A program made the position numbers and the translations under genes. Source: Flavobacterium limi (GTDB taxonomy: Bacteria; Bacteroidota; Bacteroidia; Flavobacteriales; Flavobacteriaceae). Taken from it: DNA of 64,000 bases. The stretch spans positions 62,001 through 126,000 of the forward strand of contig NZ_JAADZV010000010.1 of assembly GCF_010645075.1 (NCBI RefSeq), in the 5' to 3' direction. Shown here in pieces: positions 1 through 9,497 of the stretch (positions are counted from its first letter, which is position 1; every line of letters begins with the position of its first letter). The notes beneath the pieces are model-generated. The model ran no database searches and was not told where the DNA came from. It worked only from the letters and a program-made list of their open reading frames with translations.

Positions 1-1897
1 CTTTAAAACGGGTGCAATGTCTTACGGATCTATTTCAAGAGAAGCACACGAAAATTTAGCAATTGCAATGAACCGTATTGGTGGAAAATCCAATTCAGGA
101 GAAGGTGGAGAAGACAGAAAACGTTTCCAGCCGGACATCAATGGTGACAGTCGTAACTCGGCTATCAAACAGGTTGCTTCGGGACGTTTTGGGGTTACTT
201 CTCACTATCTGACAAATGCAAAAGAAATTCAGATAAAAATGGCTCAGGGTGCTAAACCTGGAGAAGGTGGTCAGTTGCCTGGAGAAAAAGTATTGCCATG
301 GATTGCAGAAGCACGTAACTCAACTCCTTTCGTAGGATTGATTTCGCCTCCGCCACACCATGATATTTACTCTATTGAAGATTTGGCACAATTAATCTTC
401 GACCTGAAGAACGCGAACAGAGAAGCCCGTATCAATGTGAAACTGGTTTCTGAAGTAGGTGTTGGTACAATTGCTGCCGGTGTTGCTAAAGCAAAAGCAG
501 ACGTTGTTTTAATTGCTGGTTATGACGGAGGAACTGGAGCTTCTCCATTGACATCATTAAAACATGCTGGTCTTCCTTGGGAACTTGGATTAGCAGAAGC
601 ACAACAGACATTAGTGTTAAATAACTTAAGAAGCAGAATTGTTGTAGAGTGTGATGGTCAGTTAAAAACTGGTCGTGACGTAGCTATAGCTGCTTTATTA
701 GGAGCTGAGGAATTTGGTTTTGCAACTGCACCTCTTGTAGCTTCAGGTTGTATCATGATGCGTAAATGCCACTTAAATACTTGTCCTGTCGGAATTGCTA
801 CTCAGGATAAAGATTTACGTAAAAACTTCAAAGGAACTCCGGAGCACGTTATTAATTTCTTCTACTATGTTGCAGAAGAATTAAGAGGTATTATGGCTCA
901 GCTAGGTTTCAGAACGTTAGCTGAAATGGTAGGTCAGACTGATAAAATCAATTCAAACAAAGCAATTGAGCATTATAAAGCTAAAGGATTAGATTTGTCT
1001 TCAATCCTGCACAGACCAGATGCTTACAAAAAAATGCCGATCCGTAATACGGAAAAGCAGGATCATGGTTTAGAAAATGTACTGGATTTCCAAATCCTTA
1101 GAGATTCTCACCGTGCTTTGTACAGAAAAGAAAAAATGACTTTAGCTTATCCAATTAACAATATAAACCGTTCTGTTGGTGCTATTGTGAGTAATGAGAT
1201 TTCTAAAATATACGGTCACCTTGGATTACCTGAGGATACCTTAAATGTTAATTTCACCGGTTCTGCAGGTCAGAGTTTAGGAGCTTTCAGTGCTCATGGA
1301 CTAACATTTACTGTAGAAGGAAATACGAACGATTATTTAGGTAAAGGTTTGTCCGGAGCTAAATTAATCATTAAAAAGCCTGCAAATGCAACATTTGTAG
1401 CTGAAAATAATATCATTGTTGGAAACGTTTGTTTATTTGGTGCAATCGAAGGAGAGGCTTATATCAACGGTATAGCCGGAGAGCGATTTGCAGTACGTAA
1501 TTCTGGAGCGATTGCTGTAGTGGAAGGTGTTGGAGATCATGGTTGTGAGTATATGACGGGAGGTAAAGTTGTGGTACTTGGTAACACAGGACGTAACTTT
1601 GCGGCAGGTATGAGCGGTGGTATCGCTTATGTCTATGATCCTGAACACAAATTTAAAAACGGATTGTGTAATACGGAAACAATCGAATTTGAAACAGTTG
1701 AAGGTGCTGATGCTGACGACTTAAGAAATTTGATCGAAAGACACGTTCAGTACACTAACAGTACAAGAGGAACAGCATTATTAAACGACTGGGCAGGAAG
1801 CTTGAACAATTTTGTAAAAGTGATGCCTACAGAGTACAAAAAAGCGTTAAAGCGTCTGGAAACAGAAGAACAAATGGTAGAAGAATTAACAGCATAA
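1..1897 (+). CDS. gltB: glutamate synthase large subunit, C-terminal part (5' truncated by window edge)
   Basis: The reading frame is open from base 2, before the first in-window Met, so the gene starts outside the window. The product makes glutamate from 2-oxoglutarate and glutamine-derived ammonia in the cytoplasm. Visible are the FMN-binding TIM barrel (GYDGGTGASPLTS, about codons 168-180) and the 3Fe-4S cysteines at bases 749-751, 767-769 and 782-784 (C-x5-C-x4-C in GCIMMRKCHLNTCP). The glycine-rich beta-helix GXGXG domain follows (GSAGQSLGAF to GMSGGIAYVYD). gltD starts 4 nt after the stop, so the two subunits are cotranscribed. Nothing is odd apart from the edge truncation. The call is very secure. 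Confidence 0.97.
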   Translation, partial: FKTGAMSYGSISREAHENLAIAMNRIGGKSNSGEGGEDRKRFQPDINGDSRNSAIKQVASGRFGVTSHYLTNAKEIQIKMAQGAKPGEGGQLPGEKVLPWIAEARNSTPFVGLISPPPHHDIYSIEDLAQLIFDLKNANREARINVKLVSEVGVGTIAAGVAKAKADVVLIAGYDGGTGASPLTSLKHAGLPWELGLAEAQQTLVLNNLRSRIVVECDGQLKTGRDVAIAALLGAEEFGFATAPLVASGCIMMRKCHLNTCPVGIATQDKDLRKNFKGTPEHVINFFYYVAEELRGIMAQLGFRTLAEMVGQTDKINSNKAIEHYKAKGLDLSSILHRPDAYKKMPIRNTEKQDHGLENVLDFQILRDSHRALYRKEKMTLAYPINNINRSVGAIVSNEISKIYGHLGLPEDTLNVNFTGSAGQSLGAFSAHGLTFTVEGNTNDYLGKGLSGAKLIIKKPANATFVAENNIIVGNVCLFGAIEGEAYINGIAGERFAVRNSGAIAVVEGVGDHGCEYMTGGKVVVLGNTGRNFAAGMSGGIAYVYDPEHKFKNGLCNTETIEFETVEGADADDLRNLIERHVQYTNSTRGTALLNDWAGSLNNFVKVMPTEYKKALKRLETEEQMVEELTA

Positions 1898-1901
1898 TAC
1901 A

Positions 1902-3356
1902 ATGGGAAAAGTAACAGGTTTTAAAGAATTCGAAAGACAAGACGAATCATATATAGAAGTTAAAGAACGTGTAACGAATTATAATGAATTTACGATTCCT
2001 TTGAGTGAAGCTGAAATTACTACTCAGGGTTCTCGTTGCATGGATTGTGGTATTCCTTTTTGTCACAGTGGTTGTCCTCTTGGGAATTTAATTCCCGATT
2101 TCAATCACATGGTATACCAGGAAGAATGGCAAAAAGCCTCATGGATTTTGCATTCAACCAATAATTTTCCTGAATTTACAGGACGTTTATGTCCGGCACC
2201 ATGCGAAAAAGCATGTGTATTGGGATTGATTGAAGAGCCAATCGCTATTGAAAATATAGAGAAAAATATTGTGGAACGTGCTTTCAAAGAAGGATGGATT
2301 AAACCACAACCGCCAAAAGTAAGAACTGGTAAAACAGTTGCAGTGGTAGGATCAGGTCCTGCAGGTTTAGCAGCAGCTCAGCAATTAAACAGAGCAGGTC
2401 ACACGGTTACTGTTTTTGAAAGAGACAATGCAATTGGAGGTTTATTACGTTATGGTATTCCAAATTTCAAATTAGAAAAAGGAATTATCGACAGACGTAT
2501 CGCTATTTTAGAGGCAGAAGGAATTACTTTTAAAGTAAATACAAATGTTGGTGTAAACTATTCAGTTGAAGATTTAAAAGCATTCGATTCAATTGTACTT
2601 TGTGGTGGTGCTACAGAAAGAAGAGGTTTGCCTACTCCGGGAGCTGATGCAGATGGTGTAGTTCAGGCAATGGATTTCTTAACACAGCAGACTAAAGTTG
2701 TTTTTGGAGAAAAAATCGAAAATCAGGTACTGGCTACCGGAAAAGATGTAATCGTAATTGGTGGTGGAGATACAGGTTCTGACTGTGTTGGAACATCAAA
2801 CCGTCACGGTGCAAAATCGGTAACAAATTTTGAGATTATGCCAAAACCACCTGTTGGAAGAAGCGCGTCAACTCCTTGGCCTTACTGGCCATTGCAGTTA
2901 AAAACCTCTACTTCACACAAAGAAGGTTGTGAAAGAGACTGGTTAATCAATACGAAAGAATTTATCAAAGACGAAAATGGTAAGTTAATAGCTTTGAAGA
3001 CCGTAAAAGTAGAGTGGAAAATGGTTCCGGGACAGCGTCCTGAATTACTTGAAGTGGAAGGTTCTGAAAAAATCTGGCCTTGCGACTTAGCTTTGCTGGC
3101 ACTTGGATTTACAGGACCGGAAAAAACATTAAGCAGCCAATTAGGACTGGAAATTGATTTTAGAAGCAACTATAAAGCGAATAATTATCAGACAAACATT
3201 CCTAATATTTTTACAGCAGGAGATATGAGAAGAGGACAATCATTGATTGTTTGGGCTATTTCTGAAGGTAGAGAAGCTGCTCGTCAGGTAGATATATACT
3301 TAATGGGTAAATCAGATTTGCCTACTAAAGAAGGTGGAGACTTACCAGGAGTATAA
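1902..3356 (+). CDS. gltD: glutamate synthase small subunit
   Basis: This 484-residue protein is the NADPH-oxidising beta subunit that passes electrons to GltB. The N-terminal part has two cysteine clusters for 4Fe-4S centres (CMDCGIPFCHSGCP about residues 47-60, and CPAPCEKAC about 97-105). The FAD Rossmann motif is VAVVGSGPAGLAAA near residue 147, and the NADPH site is VIVIGGGDTGSDCVG near residue 285. The C-terminal FAD contact is FTAGDMRRGQSLIVWA. Length is normal for the family. It lies 4 nt after gltB and is followed by a strong terminator, so it closes the gltBD operon. Confidence 0.97.
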   Translation: MGKVTGFKEFERQDESYIEVKERVTNYNEFTIPLSEAEITTQGSRCMDCGIPFCHSGCPLGNLIPDFNHMVYQEEWQKASWILHSTNNFPEFTGRLCPAPCEKACVLGLIEEPIAIENIEKNIVERAFKEGWIKPQPPKVRTGKTVAVVGSGPAGLAAAQQLNRAGHTVTVFERDNAIGGLLRYGIPNFKLEKGIIDRRIAILEAEGITFKVNTNVGVNYSVEDLKAFDSIVLCGGATERRGLPTPGADADGVVQAMDFLTQQTKVVFGEKIENQVLATGKDVIVIGGGDTGSDCVGTSNRHGAKSVTNFEIMPKPPVGRSASTPWPYWPLQLKTSTSHKEGCERDWLINTKEFIKDENGKLIALKTVKVEWKMVPGQRPELLEVEGSEKIWPCDLALLALGFTGPEKTLSSQLGLEIDFRSNYKANNYQTNIPNIFTAGDMRRGQSLIVWAISEGREAARQVDIYLMGKSDLPTKEGGDLPGV

Positions 3357-3377
3357 TAATTATATCCGTAAAGTTTT

Positions 3378-3415
3378 AAACGGCTGTCATTTTTGACAGC
3401 CGTTTTGCTTTTTTT
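3378..3415 (+). terminator. rho-independent terminator after gltD
   Basis: A perfect 12-bp inverted repeat (AAACGGCTGTCA / TGACAGCCGTTT, arms 3378-3389 and 3394-3405) with a 4-nt T loop is followed by a T-rich tract at 3410-3415. It lies 21 bp after the gltD stop. Confidence 0.9.
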
Positions 3416-3523
3416 GTAAGTAATGTTTAATAAATTTTACAAATGTTTGAAATTTAAATAAAACTCACAAAAAGTTTAAAAAACAAACAATTTGTTATAA
3501 TTTGTTATTTTTCTGTAATTTAT

Positions 3524-3553
3524 TTGTTGATAGATAAAAGAGTAATAAATTTG
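3524..3553 (+). promoter_or_regulatory. lysA promoter (Bacteroidota -33/-7)
   Basis: TTG at 3524-3526 and TAAATTTG at 3546-3553 are separated by 19 nt, matching the Bacteroidota consensus TTG-N17-23-TAnnTTTG. Transcription should start near 3560, about 12 nt before the ATG at 3572. The same TTG could be read as an upstream in-frame start codon, but the promoter position argues against that. Confidence 0.7.
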
Positions 3554-3571
3554 CTCAAAATAAGTTTAAAA

Positions 3572-4789
3572 ATGCAAGCAAAAGATTTACTGCAGTTAGC
3601 AGACCAATTTGGAAGTCCATTGTATGTTTACGATGCCGAAAAAATCCAATCTCAGTACAATAGATTAACTAAAGCTTTCTCTAAGGTAGAAAACTTACGA
3701 GTTAATTATGCCATGAAGGCATTGTCTAACGTTGCGATTCTTCAGTTATTAAAGAACATGGGGTCTGGCTTAGATACTGTATCAATTCAGGAAGTTCAGT
3801 TAGGACTTCACGCTGGCTATGATCCTGACAAAATTTTCTTTACACCAAACGGCGTTTCTCTTGAAGAAATAGAAGAAGTTGCCGCAATGGGTGTACAAAT
3901 TAATATCGACAACTTATCAATTCTGGAGCAATTTGGAACAAAGCATCCACATATTCCAGTATGCATTCGTATCAATCCGCACGTAATGGCGGGTGGAAAT
4001 GCTAATATTTCTGTTGGTCATATCGATAGTAAATTCGGAATCTCTGTTCACCAAATTCCACATATTTTGCGAATTGTGGAGAACACAAAAATGAGTATTG
4101 TTGGTATTCACATGCACACTGGATCTGATATTTTAGATATCGAAGTATTCTTGTATGCTGCTGAGATTCTTTTTGATACAGCTAAACATTTCAAAGATTT
4201 ACAATTCTTAGATTTCGGAAGCGGATTCAAAGTGCCTTACAAAAAAGACGATATCGAAACAGATATCGAAGAATTAGGTAAAAAATTATCTAAAAGATTC
4301 AATGCTTTTTGTACAGAATACGGTAGAGATCTAACACTGATTTTCGAGCCAGGAAAATTTTTAGTAAGTGAAGCTGGGCATTTTTTAGTAAAAGTAAACG
4401 TTGTAAAACAAACAACTTCTACAGTTTTTGCCGGAGTTGACAGTGGTTTCAACCATTTAATCCGTCCGATGTTATATGGATCTTCACATCATATTGAAAA
4501 CATTTCGAATCCGAAAGGAAAAGAACGTTTTTATTCTGTTGTAGGATACATTTGCGAAACTGATACTTTTGCCAATAATCGTAGAATTCCGGAAATTACC
4601 GAGGGTGATATTTTAGCGTTTAGAAATGCAGGAGCATATTGTTTCTCAATGTCTTCTAATTATAATTCAAGATACAAACCAGCTGAGGTTTTATGGATGA
4701 ACGGTCAGGGAATCCTGATTCGTCAACACGAAACATTCGAAGATTTGCTTAAAAATCAAATTCCGTTGCCTGTAGAAGCAACAGTTTAA
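3572..4789 (+). CDS. lysA: diaminopimelate decarboxylase
   Basis: This cytoplasmic PLP enzyme of fold type III converts meso-diaminopimelate to lysine. I start it at ATG 3572 (MQAKDLLQLA, 405 residues). The longer frame from TTG 3524 would include its own promoter. PLP lysine lies in VNYAMKALSN (about residue 49). The substrate-proximal motif HMHTGSD, the glycine-rich phosphate site LDFGSGF, FEPGKFL and the active-site cysteine in YICETDTF are all present. Length fits the family. It is monocistronic: gltD ends with a terminator upstream and another terminator follows at 4821. Confidence 0.95.
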   Translation: MQAKDLLQLADQFGSPLYVYDAEKIQSQYNRLTKAFSKVENLRVNYAMKALSNVAILQLLKNMGSGLDTVSIQEVQLGLHAGYDPDKIFFTPNGVSLEEIEEVAAMGVQINIDNLSILEQFGTKHPHIPVCIRINPHVMAGGNANISVGHIDSKFGISVHQIPHILRIVENTKMSIVGIHMHTGSDILDIEVFLYAAEILFDTAKHFKDLQFLDFGSGFKVPYKKDDIETDIEELGKKLSKRFNAFCTEYGRDLTLIFEPGKFLVSEAGHFLVKVNVVKQTTSTVFAGVDSGFNHLIRPMLYGSSHHIENISNPKGKERFYSVVGYICETDTFANNRRIPEITEGDILAFRNAGAYCFSMSSNYNSRYKPAEVLWMNGQGILIRQHETFEDLLKNQIPLPVEATV

Positions 4790-4820
4790 AAATAAAAAAA
4801 AAGAGAATATCAATTCTAAA

Positions 4821-4851
4821 GTCCCGTTTCTTTATTGAGGCGGGATTTTCT
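4821..4851 (+). terminator. probable terminator after lysA
   Basis: A short inverted repeat TCCCG / CGGGA (4822-4826, 4841-4845), extendable by a T-G wobble, is followed by TTTTCTATTTTT. It lies 32 bp after the lysA stop. The stem is short, so confidence is moderate. Confidence 0.6.
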
Positions 4852-4943
4852 ATTTTTAAAAATATTGAGTAGGATTAGAAAAAACAGCCTTTATAACATT
4901 AATAAAAAATGTTATTTTTATCTATAATTAAGATCTATATAGT

Positions 4944-5737
4944 ATGCGAATAATTTCGATTTCGATTTTGGTATTGCTGGTAATAAATGGCTGTATAGCG
5001 ACAAAACCTTCAAAAGAAAATGAATGGGTTAAACTCTTTAACGGTAAAGATCTCAATGATTGGTTTATAAAAATCCACCACCATGATATTGGCGAAAATT
5101 TTGGAGATACATTCAAAGCAGAAGACGGTATCATAAAGGTACGCTATGACAAATATGGAGATTTTAACGATCAGTTCGGACACTTGTATTATAAAGTTCC
5201 GTTTTCTTATTATCACCTCAAACTGGAATATCGCTTTGTGGGACAACTTCAAAAAGGCGCACCGGGCTATACATTGCGTAATAGCGGTGTCATGTTTCAT
5301 TCACAAGATCCGAGAACTATGCCTAAGGAACAAGATTGGCCAATTTCAATTGAGTTTCAATTTTTAGGAGGGCTGGGAGACGGGAAACCACGTCCTACCG
5401 GTAATATGTGTTTCCGGGTACCAAAGTGGTATATGAAGGAAAAGTTGATGAACGGCACTGTATCGATTCTAAATCGAAAACTTATGATGGCGACCAATGG
5501 GTCAAAGCAGAAATAATTGTTTTGGGTGATTCACTCATAACGCATATCATTGATGGAGAAACCGTTCTGCAATATTCAAAACCTCAGATCGGAGGAGGCG
5601 TGGTAAATCGTTTTGATCCCGCCATTAAAAAGGATGGCAAGTTATTAAAGAATGGTTTTATTGCATTGCAAAGTGAAGGACAGCCTGTTGATTTCAGAAA
5701 TATTGAAATAAAAGACTTGTCCCAAAAGCGTAATTAA
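4944..5737 (+). pseudogene. DUF1080 (3-keto-disaccharide hydrolase-like) lipoprotein, frameshifted
   Basis: The first segment (4944-5516) begins with a lipoprotein signal (lipobox about LVINGC) and the DUF1080 start NEWVKLFNGKDLNDWF. After GNMC near 5411 the family-like sequence moves to another frame: PGTKVVYEGK, SKTYDGDQWVKAEI and IDGETVLQYSKPQ end at 5737. Restoring one T in the TTT at 5411-5413 would read GNMCFPGTK and give an intact lectin-fold protein of about 264 residues. DUF1080 proteins are secreted or lipid-anchored and several act on 3-keto-glycosides. As given, the gene is broken. It may be a real mutation or a homopolymer error. No flanking sugar-utilisation genes are present. 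Confidence 0.8.
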
Positions 5738-6403
5738 TCTCCTTTCGTGTTTATAAAAAGATAAACATTAGTTGAAGAATGATAATTTTGCTTTTTTACT
5801 GCTAAAGTATTGGCTTAAGATGAATGTTTTTTTATTTTAAGACAAAACTATGTATCGAAAATACATAACTCCAAACTATAAATAGCAAACATAATGAAAG
5901 AATGATTAGTCCAATACTCAGAAGTATTATTTTCTTATGCTTTTCGCGGTCTGATATCGCATGATTTTGTAATAATTCAAATTCATGTCTTTCTCTTATT
6001 TGGTGATGTTTATGAATCATGATTTTAAAATATTAAGTTGATAATAAGTTATTTACGAGAAAAATGATTACATGGTTTTTATGCTGATTTGTTATTTCAT
6101 CATCTGTACTGTTAAAGGTGGCAATTAATCTTCATACGGAAAACTACTATAATTTCTGATTTAATATAGGACTAAAAAAACAATTCTGGTAGTATTTTTC
6201 CTCTATAACATGTGATTTTTGTAAAAATTATAATCTAAAGTGTAAAATTGTAAGATAATTTTTCGCTATATTGGGTGGTCTGATTTTCACAAATTTTGAA
6301 TTTTTATAGTATCTTTTTTATAGCCTGAAGATTACGGCCAATGATTTACATTTTAATAAACTCCATATACGCTGAAATAAAATTTAATTTAAATTGATAT
6401 ACT
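5738..6403. other. long AT-rich intergenic region with one small candidate gene
   Basis: Apart from the small minus-strand frame at 5832-6020 I see no gene, RNA or clear repeat here. Several poly-T tracts and TATA-like stretches occur at 6180-6330 but no good TTG/TAnnTTTG pair precedes the PAP2 gene. Confidence 0.5.
5832..6020 (-). CDS. small putative single-pass membrane protein
   Basis: This 62-residue frame has a charged His/Arg/Glu-rich N-terminal half (MIHKHHQIRERHEFELL) and one hydrophobic segment of about 24 residues (IILLSIGLIILSLCLLFIVW, about residues 31-50), followed by a short tail. The layout (soluble charged N-terminus, one membrane helix) is plausible for a real small protein and unlike chance translation. 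No ribosome-binding site or clear promoter is visible and I know no family. It is unlinked to its neighbours. It could still be a chance frame. Confidence 0.4.
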   Translation of the reverse strand: MIHKHHQIRERHEFELLQNHAISDREKHKKIILLSIGLIILSLCLLFIVWSYVFSIHSFVLK

Positions 6404-7372
6404 ATGAAATTCTACAGTATGATTTTTTTTGGTCTATTTTCAATGACCTGTTTTTCTCAGATTGACAGCTTAATGATACAAAATCAGAATGACACCCTTA
6501 AACAGACAATAAAAAAAGAAAATCGGTTCAAAGTTGCAGGCTCGGTCATTGCCGATAGTTTTCTTAGTGTTCCCGGTGATTTTTCGGCAATGGGGCACAA
6601 CGTATCAAGTGATTGGAAAAGAACAGCTCTTTATACTGCAGGAATAATTGGTTTGATAGCTGTTGATAAACAAACTACTGGTTTTTTGCATGATCATATA
6701 GAACCTAATATTGATTATAGTCTGCCAGATCTTGACCCTAAAGACCGAATTCCTTATGTGACACAAGATGGCTCTTATATTCTTTACCCAATCATTGGAT
6801 TGTATGCAGGATCCTTAATCATTAATAACAAAAAAGGACAGGTTGTTGCTACTAATGCTATGAAATCTTTAGCGTATTCATACGTTATTACCCAGTTAGT
6901 CCTAAAAACCATAACATCAAGAAACAGGCCTCATAGAAGATTAAATGATAATAATCCGGTTGAAGAACCCTTTACAAGAAATCCATGGGATTTTGGAAAT
7001 TATAATAAGGTTCACTTTTTATCCGGACCTAATGGAGGCACATCATTTCCTTCTTTTCATGTTACCGCTTATTTTGCTGTTGCCAAAGTATTTCAAATGG
7101 AATACAACAATTATTGGATACCTTATACATTTGTAACTGCAGTATTCCTGTCAAATATAAAAGCTCATGAACATTGGGTTTCCGACTTATTAGTAGGCGG
7201 GTTAGTAGGTACGATAATAGGGCGATCTATAGTAATTAGCAGTCGTAAGCAAATAGCTAAAAGAGAATCCGGTGGTTTTAACGAAAAACCTAAAAAATTC
7301 ACCATGCACAAGCAATTGATTCCTCAAATTTCAAATTCTATGGTTGGACTTCATTTTGTTGGAAGTTTTTAA
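6404..7372 (+). CDS. PAP2-family membrane/periplasmic phosphatase
   Basis: This 322-residue protein has a signal peptide ending near CFSQ (residues 1-19). The three acid-phosphatase/PAP2 motifs are visible: K-x6-RP in KTITSRNRP (about 168-176), a PSxH-like PSFHVT (about 217-222) and the H-x3-D end motif in HEHWVSDLLVG (about 255-265). Such enzymes dephosphorylate lipid phosphates such as undecaprenyl or phosphatidyl substrates, or other phosphoesters, outside the inner membrane. The usual PSGH glycine is Phe here, which is seen in other Bacteroidota members. A terminator follows. It appears monocistronic. The exact substrate is unknown. Confidence 0.85.
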   Translation: MKFYSMIFFGLFSMTCFSQIDSLMIQNQNDTLKQTIKKENRFKVAGSVIADSFLSVPGDFSAMGHNVSSDWKRTALYTAGIIGLIAVDKQTTGFLHDHIEPNIDYSLPDLDPKDRIPYVTQDGSYILYPIIGLYAGSLIINNKKGQVVATNAMKSLAYSYVITQLVLKTITSRNRPHRRLNDNNPVEEPFTRNPWDFGNYNKVHFLSGPNGGTSFPSFHVTAYFAVAKVFQMEYNNYWIPYTFVTAVFLSNIKAHEHWVSDLLVGGLVGTIIGRSIVISSRKQIAKRESGGFNEKPKKFTMHKQLIPQISNSMVGLHFVGSF

Positions 7373-7395
7373 GATTGTAAGTTATTTCAGATTTG

Positions 7396-7430
7396 TCCCA
7401 TTCCCTAAAAGGCATGGGATTTTTATTTTT
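7396..7430 (+). terminator. terminator after PAP2 gene
   Basis: Arms TCCCATTCC (7396-7404) and GGCATGGGA (7411-7419) pair with one mismatch and are followed by TTTTTATTTTTTT. Confidence 0.75.
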
Positions 7431-7544
7431 TTGGACAAAATGAAATTCAGTTAATTCAAATAAAATACTATTTTAGCATTTATAAAATTCAGTTGAAATA
7501 TATATTGAATTTTTTTGTACCTGTTATAAAGCAAAACTGAAACC

Positions 7545-7994
7545 ATGAAAATTATGATTCCCCTGTCGGTATTATTATTGTTACTAACTACTAATTTATT
7601 CAGCCAGACGATTAATGATTTAAAATTAAAAACCAAAGAAATTCCGAAAGGCTATACCCTGAGTGACGGCAACAACTGTGTTTCTGTCCAGGCATGTACT
7701 TTTTACAACGATATTGAAACATACAGCAACATTGTCGGAACCGTTAAAAGTAAAACAATGCAAAGTTTTAAAAGCAGACCGGATAGCGGATCAATCATGT
7801 ATTTTGAATTTGAACACGTGTTTAAAGGTGAGCGGTTTCTACAGGGGTTGTTGTGGGGAAAAGGCGGACAGCCAACAGATGAACATCCAGAGGAATATCT
7901 TGTAAAAGGAAAATATCTCATCATCTGGAGTTTTCATCCGGACAGTCCAGTAAGAGAAAAATCAGAAGCTAAGATAGAGGCGATTTTAAAGTAA
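7545..7994 (+). CDS. secreted protein of unknown function
   Basis: I do not recognise a family for this 149-residue protein. It has a clear signal peptide (MKIMIPLSVLLLLLTTNLFSQ, cleavage about residue 21). The mature part has two cysteines close together (NNCVSVQACTF, about residues 44-51), which may form a disulfide, and a mixed alpha/beta pattern. The middle and end (EHVFKGERFLQGLLWGKGG, YLVKGKYLIIWSFHPDSP) look like a compact beta-rich domain, perhaps a cystatin or TIMP-like fold, but that is a guess. It lies alone between a terminator and the esterase gene. Confidence 0.75.
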   Translation: MKIMIPLSVLLLLLTTNLFSQTINDLKLKTKEIPKGYTLSDGNNCVSVQACTFYNDIETYSNIVGTVKSKTMQSFKSRPDSGSIMYFEFEHVFKGERFLQGLLWGKGGQPTDEHPEEYLVKGKYLIIWSFHPDSPVREKSEAKIEAILK

Positions 7995-8174
7995 TTAGTA
8001 TGATTTTTTGCGAGATTATGTATTATGTATAAGGTGAAAGTTAAGAAAGTTGATATAAAAACAAATTGTTATGAAATAACTTTATTATTGAAATTTTACA
8101 GACTAAATAAATCTTAACAGGATCCTGAAAAAGAAAGAAAAATCAAAAGAATTCAAATAAAATTTTAAAATCAA

Positions 8175-9041
8175 ATGAATAAATTTTTTATCCTTATTCT
8201 ATTAGTATTTAGTACAATAAGTTTCAGCCAAAAAAGAAAGTTACAACCGGCTGAAGCTGCCAAACCTTTTGTTTTAGGTGTTATTGATCAAGTTCAATCG
8301 AAAGAATTGGGTGAAACAAGAATTTTAAATGTATATCTTCCAGAGGGCTATAAACCTGATGATGCAACAAAATATCCTGTAATTTATTTGCTGGATGGGT
8401 CTGCCGATGAAGATTTTATTCATATTTGTGGTTTAGTGCAATTTAATAGCTTTGAATGGATTAATCAGGTTCCCAAATCAATTGTTGTAGGAATTGCAAC
8501 TGTTGACAGAAGAAGGGATTTTACTTTTTTAACAACTATTGAAACAGATAAAAAGCGTTTTCCAACCGCAGGACATTCAGATAAATTCATTGCTTTTATC
8601 GAGAAAGAATTACAGCCTTTTATTGATAAAAAATATAAAACCACCGAATCAAAAACCATAATTGGGCAATCTTTAGGCGGATTGTTAGAGACTGAAATTT
8701 TACTAAAAAAGCCTTCACTTTTTAATAGATATGTAATTGTAAGCCCAAGTCTATGGTGGGACAATGGATCAATGCTGAATCAGGATTCTGAAATTTTTAA
8801 GGAAGGTTTCAAACAACCAACCGAGATTTATATTGCTGTTGGAAAAGAAGGACTCACACCAACCGAAATTCCTAGAGTCATGGAGGTAGATGCGAATCTG
8901 TTGGCAGAAAAAATAAAAGCATCAAAAAATAAAAATATAAAAGTCTTTTTTGATTACCTGCCAGGGGAGAATCACGCTACTATTCTGCATCCCGCTGTTT
9001 CAAATTCTTTTCGGTTTTTCTATCCTCAAGCTCAAAAATAA
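8175..9041 (+). CDS. secreted alpha/beta-hydrolase esterase (siderophore-esterase / esterase D-like)
   Basis: This 288-residue protein has a signal peptide (cleavage after ISFSQ, residue 19). The body matches the putative esterase family related to Fes/IroE: the N-terminal strand TRILNVYLPEGY, YPVIYLLDGS, nucleophile elbow IIGQSLGGLLE (about residues 161-171), and a C-terminal HATILHP carrying the likely catalytic His near residue 270. The substrate cannot be read from sequence; related enzymes hydrolyse ferric siderophores or short esters in the periplasm. It may be cotranscribed with the damaged small gene 2 bp downstream. No siderophore receptor is adjacent. Confidence 0.85.
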   Translation: MNKFFILILLVFSTISFSQKRKLQPAEAAKPFVLGVIDQVQSKELGETRILNVYLPEGYKPDDATKYPVIYLLDGSADEDFIHICGLVQFNSFEWINQVPKSIVVGIATVDRRRDFTFLTTIETDKKRFPTAGHSDKFIAFIEKELQPFIDKKYKTTESKTIIGQSLGGLLETEILLKKPSLFNRYVIVSPSLWWDNGSMLNQDSEIFKEGFKQPTEIYIAVGKEGLTPTEIPRVMEVDANLLAEKIKASKNKNIKVFFDYLPGENHATILHPAVSNSFRFFYPQAQK

Positions 9042-9043
9042 AA

Positions 9044-9430
9044 ATGAAATTTCCAATAACAGCTGAAGATCTTAAAGATGAGTTTTTTAAATCGGTTGAT
9101 ATGGTAGATAAAATAGGAGATTTACGAATTCGACGATTAATTCAAATTTTGACAAAAATGGAAGATGAGGTAATTGTTGAAAGAATCATTCAGATTTTTA
9201 AAAGTGAAGAAAGAACTTATTCTATTTATACAGATTAAAAAAATGCCGGGAGAATACTAAAAAGGCTGAATCCCGAAATCAAAAGAGAGTTAGAATTAAT
9301 AGTTAATCACGTTTTGAAAAATTGGAATAAAAGTGTTGAAGAATTACCTTTTTGGTTGAAAGACAATTATGGAATTGAGGAGCTTAAAAAGTATTTGGTA
9401 AAATATAAAAAAGTGATTTATCAATATTAG
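9044..9430 (+). pseudogene. small gene of unknown family interrupted by an in-frame TAA
   Basis: From ATG 9044 a frame runs to TAA 9236-9238 (64 residues) and continues in the same frame, after that single stop, for 63 more codons to TAG 9428-9430. The continuation looks coding: RILKRLNPEIKRELELIVNH, then VEELPFWLKDNYGIEELKKY, ending VIYQY. The whole would be a helical, charged protein of about 128 residues of unknown family. It starts 2 bp after the esterase stop. The simplest reading is a nonsense mutation. Stop readthrough or a sequence error are alternatives. I see no start codon that would make the second half a separate gene. Confidence 0.6.
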
Positions 9431-9497
9431 AATCCGATAAATTAGTATCCGTGAAATGGTATTAAAAAAATAATAAAATTAAAAAACAAAAGGTCTA

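Noticed and set aside
5404..5420. Programmed -1 frameshift in the DUF1080 gene
   Set aside because: No X-XXY-YYZ slippery heptamer or clear downstream structure is present. A one-base loss explains it better.
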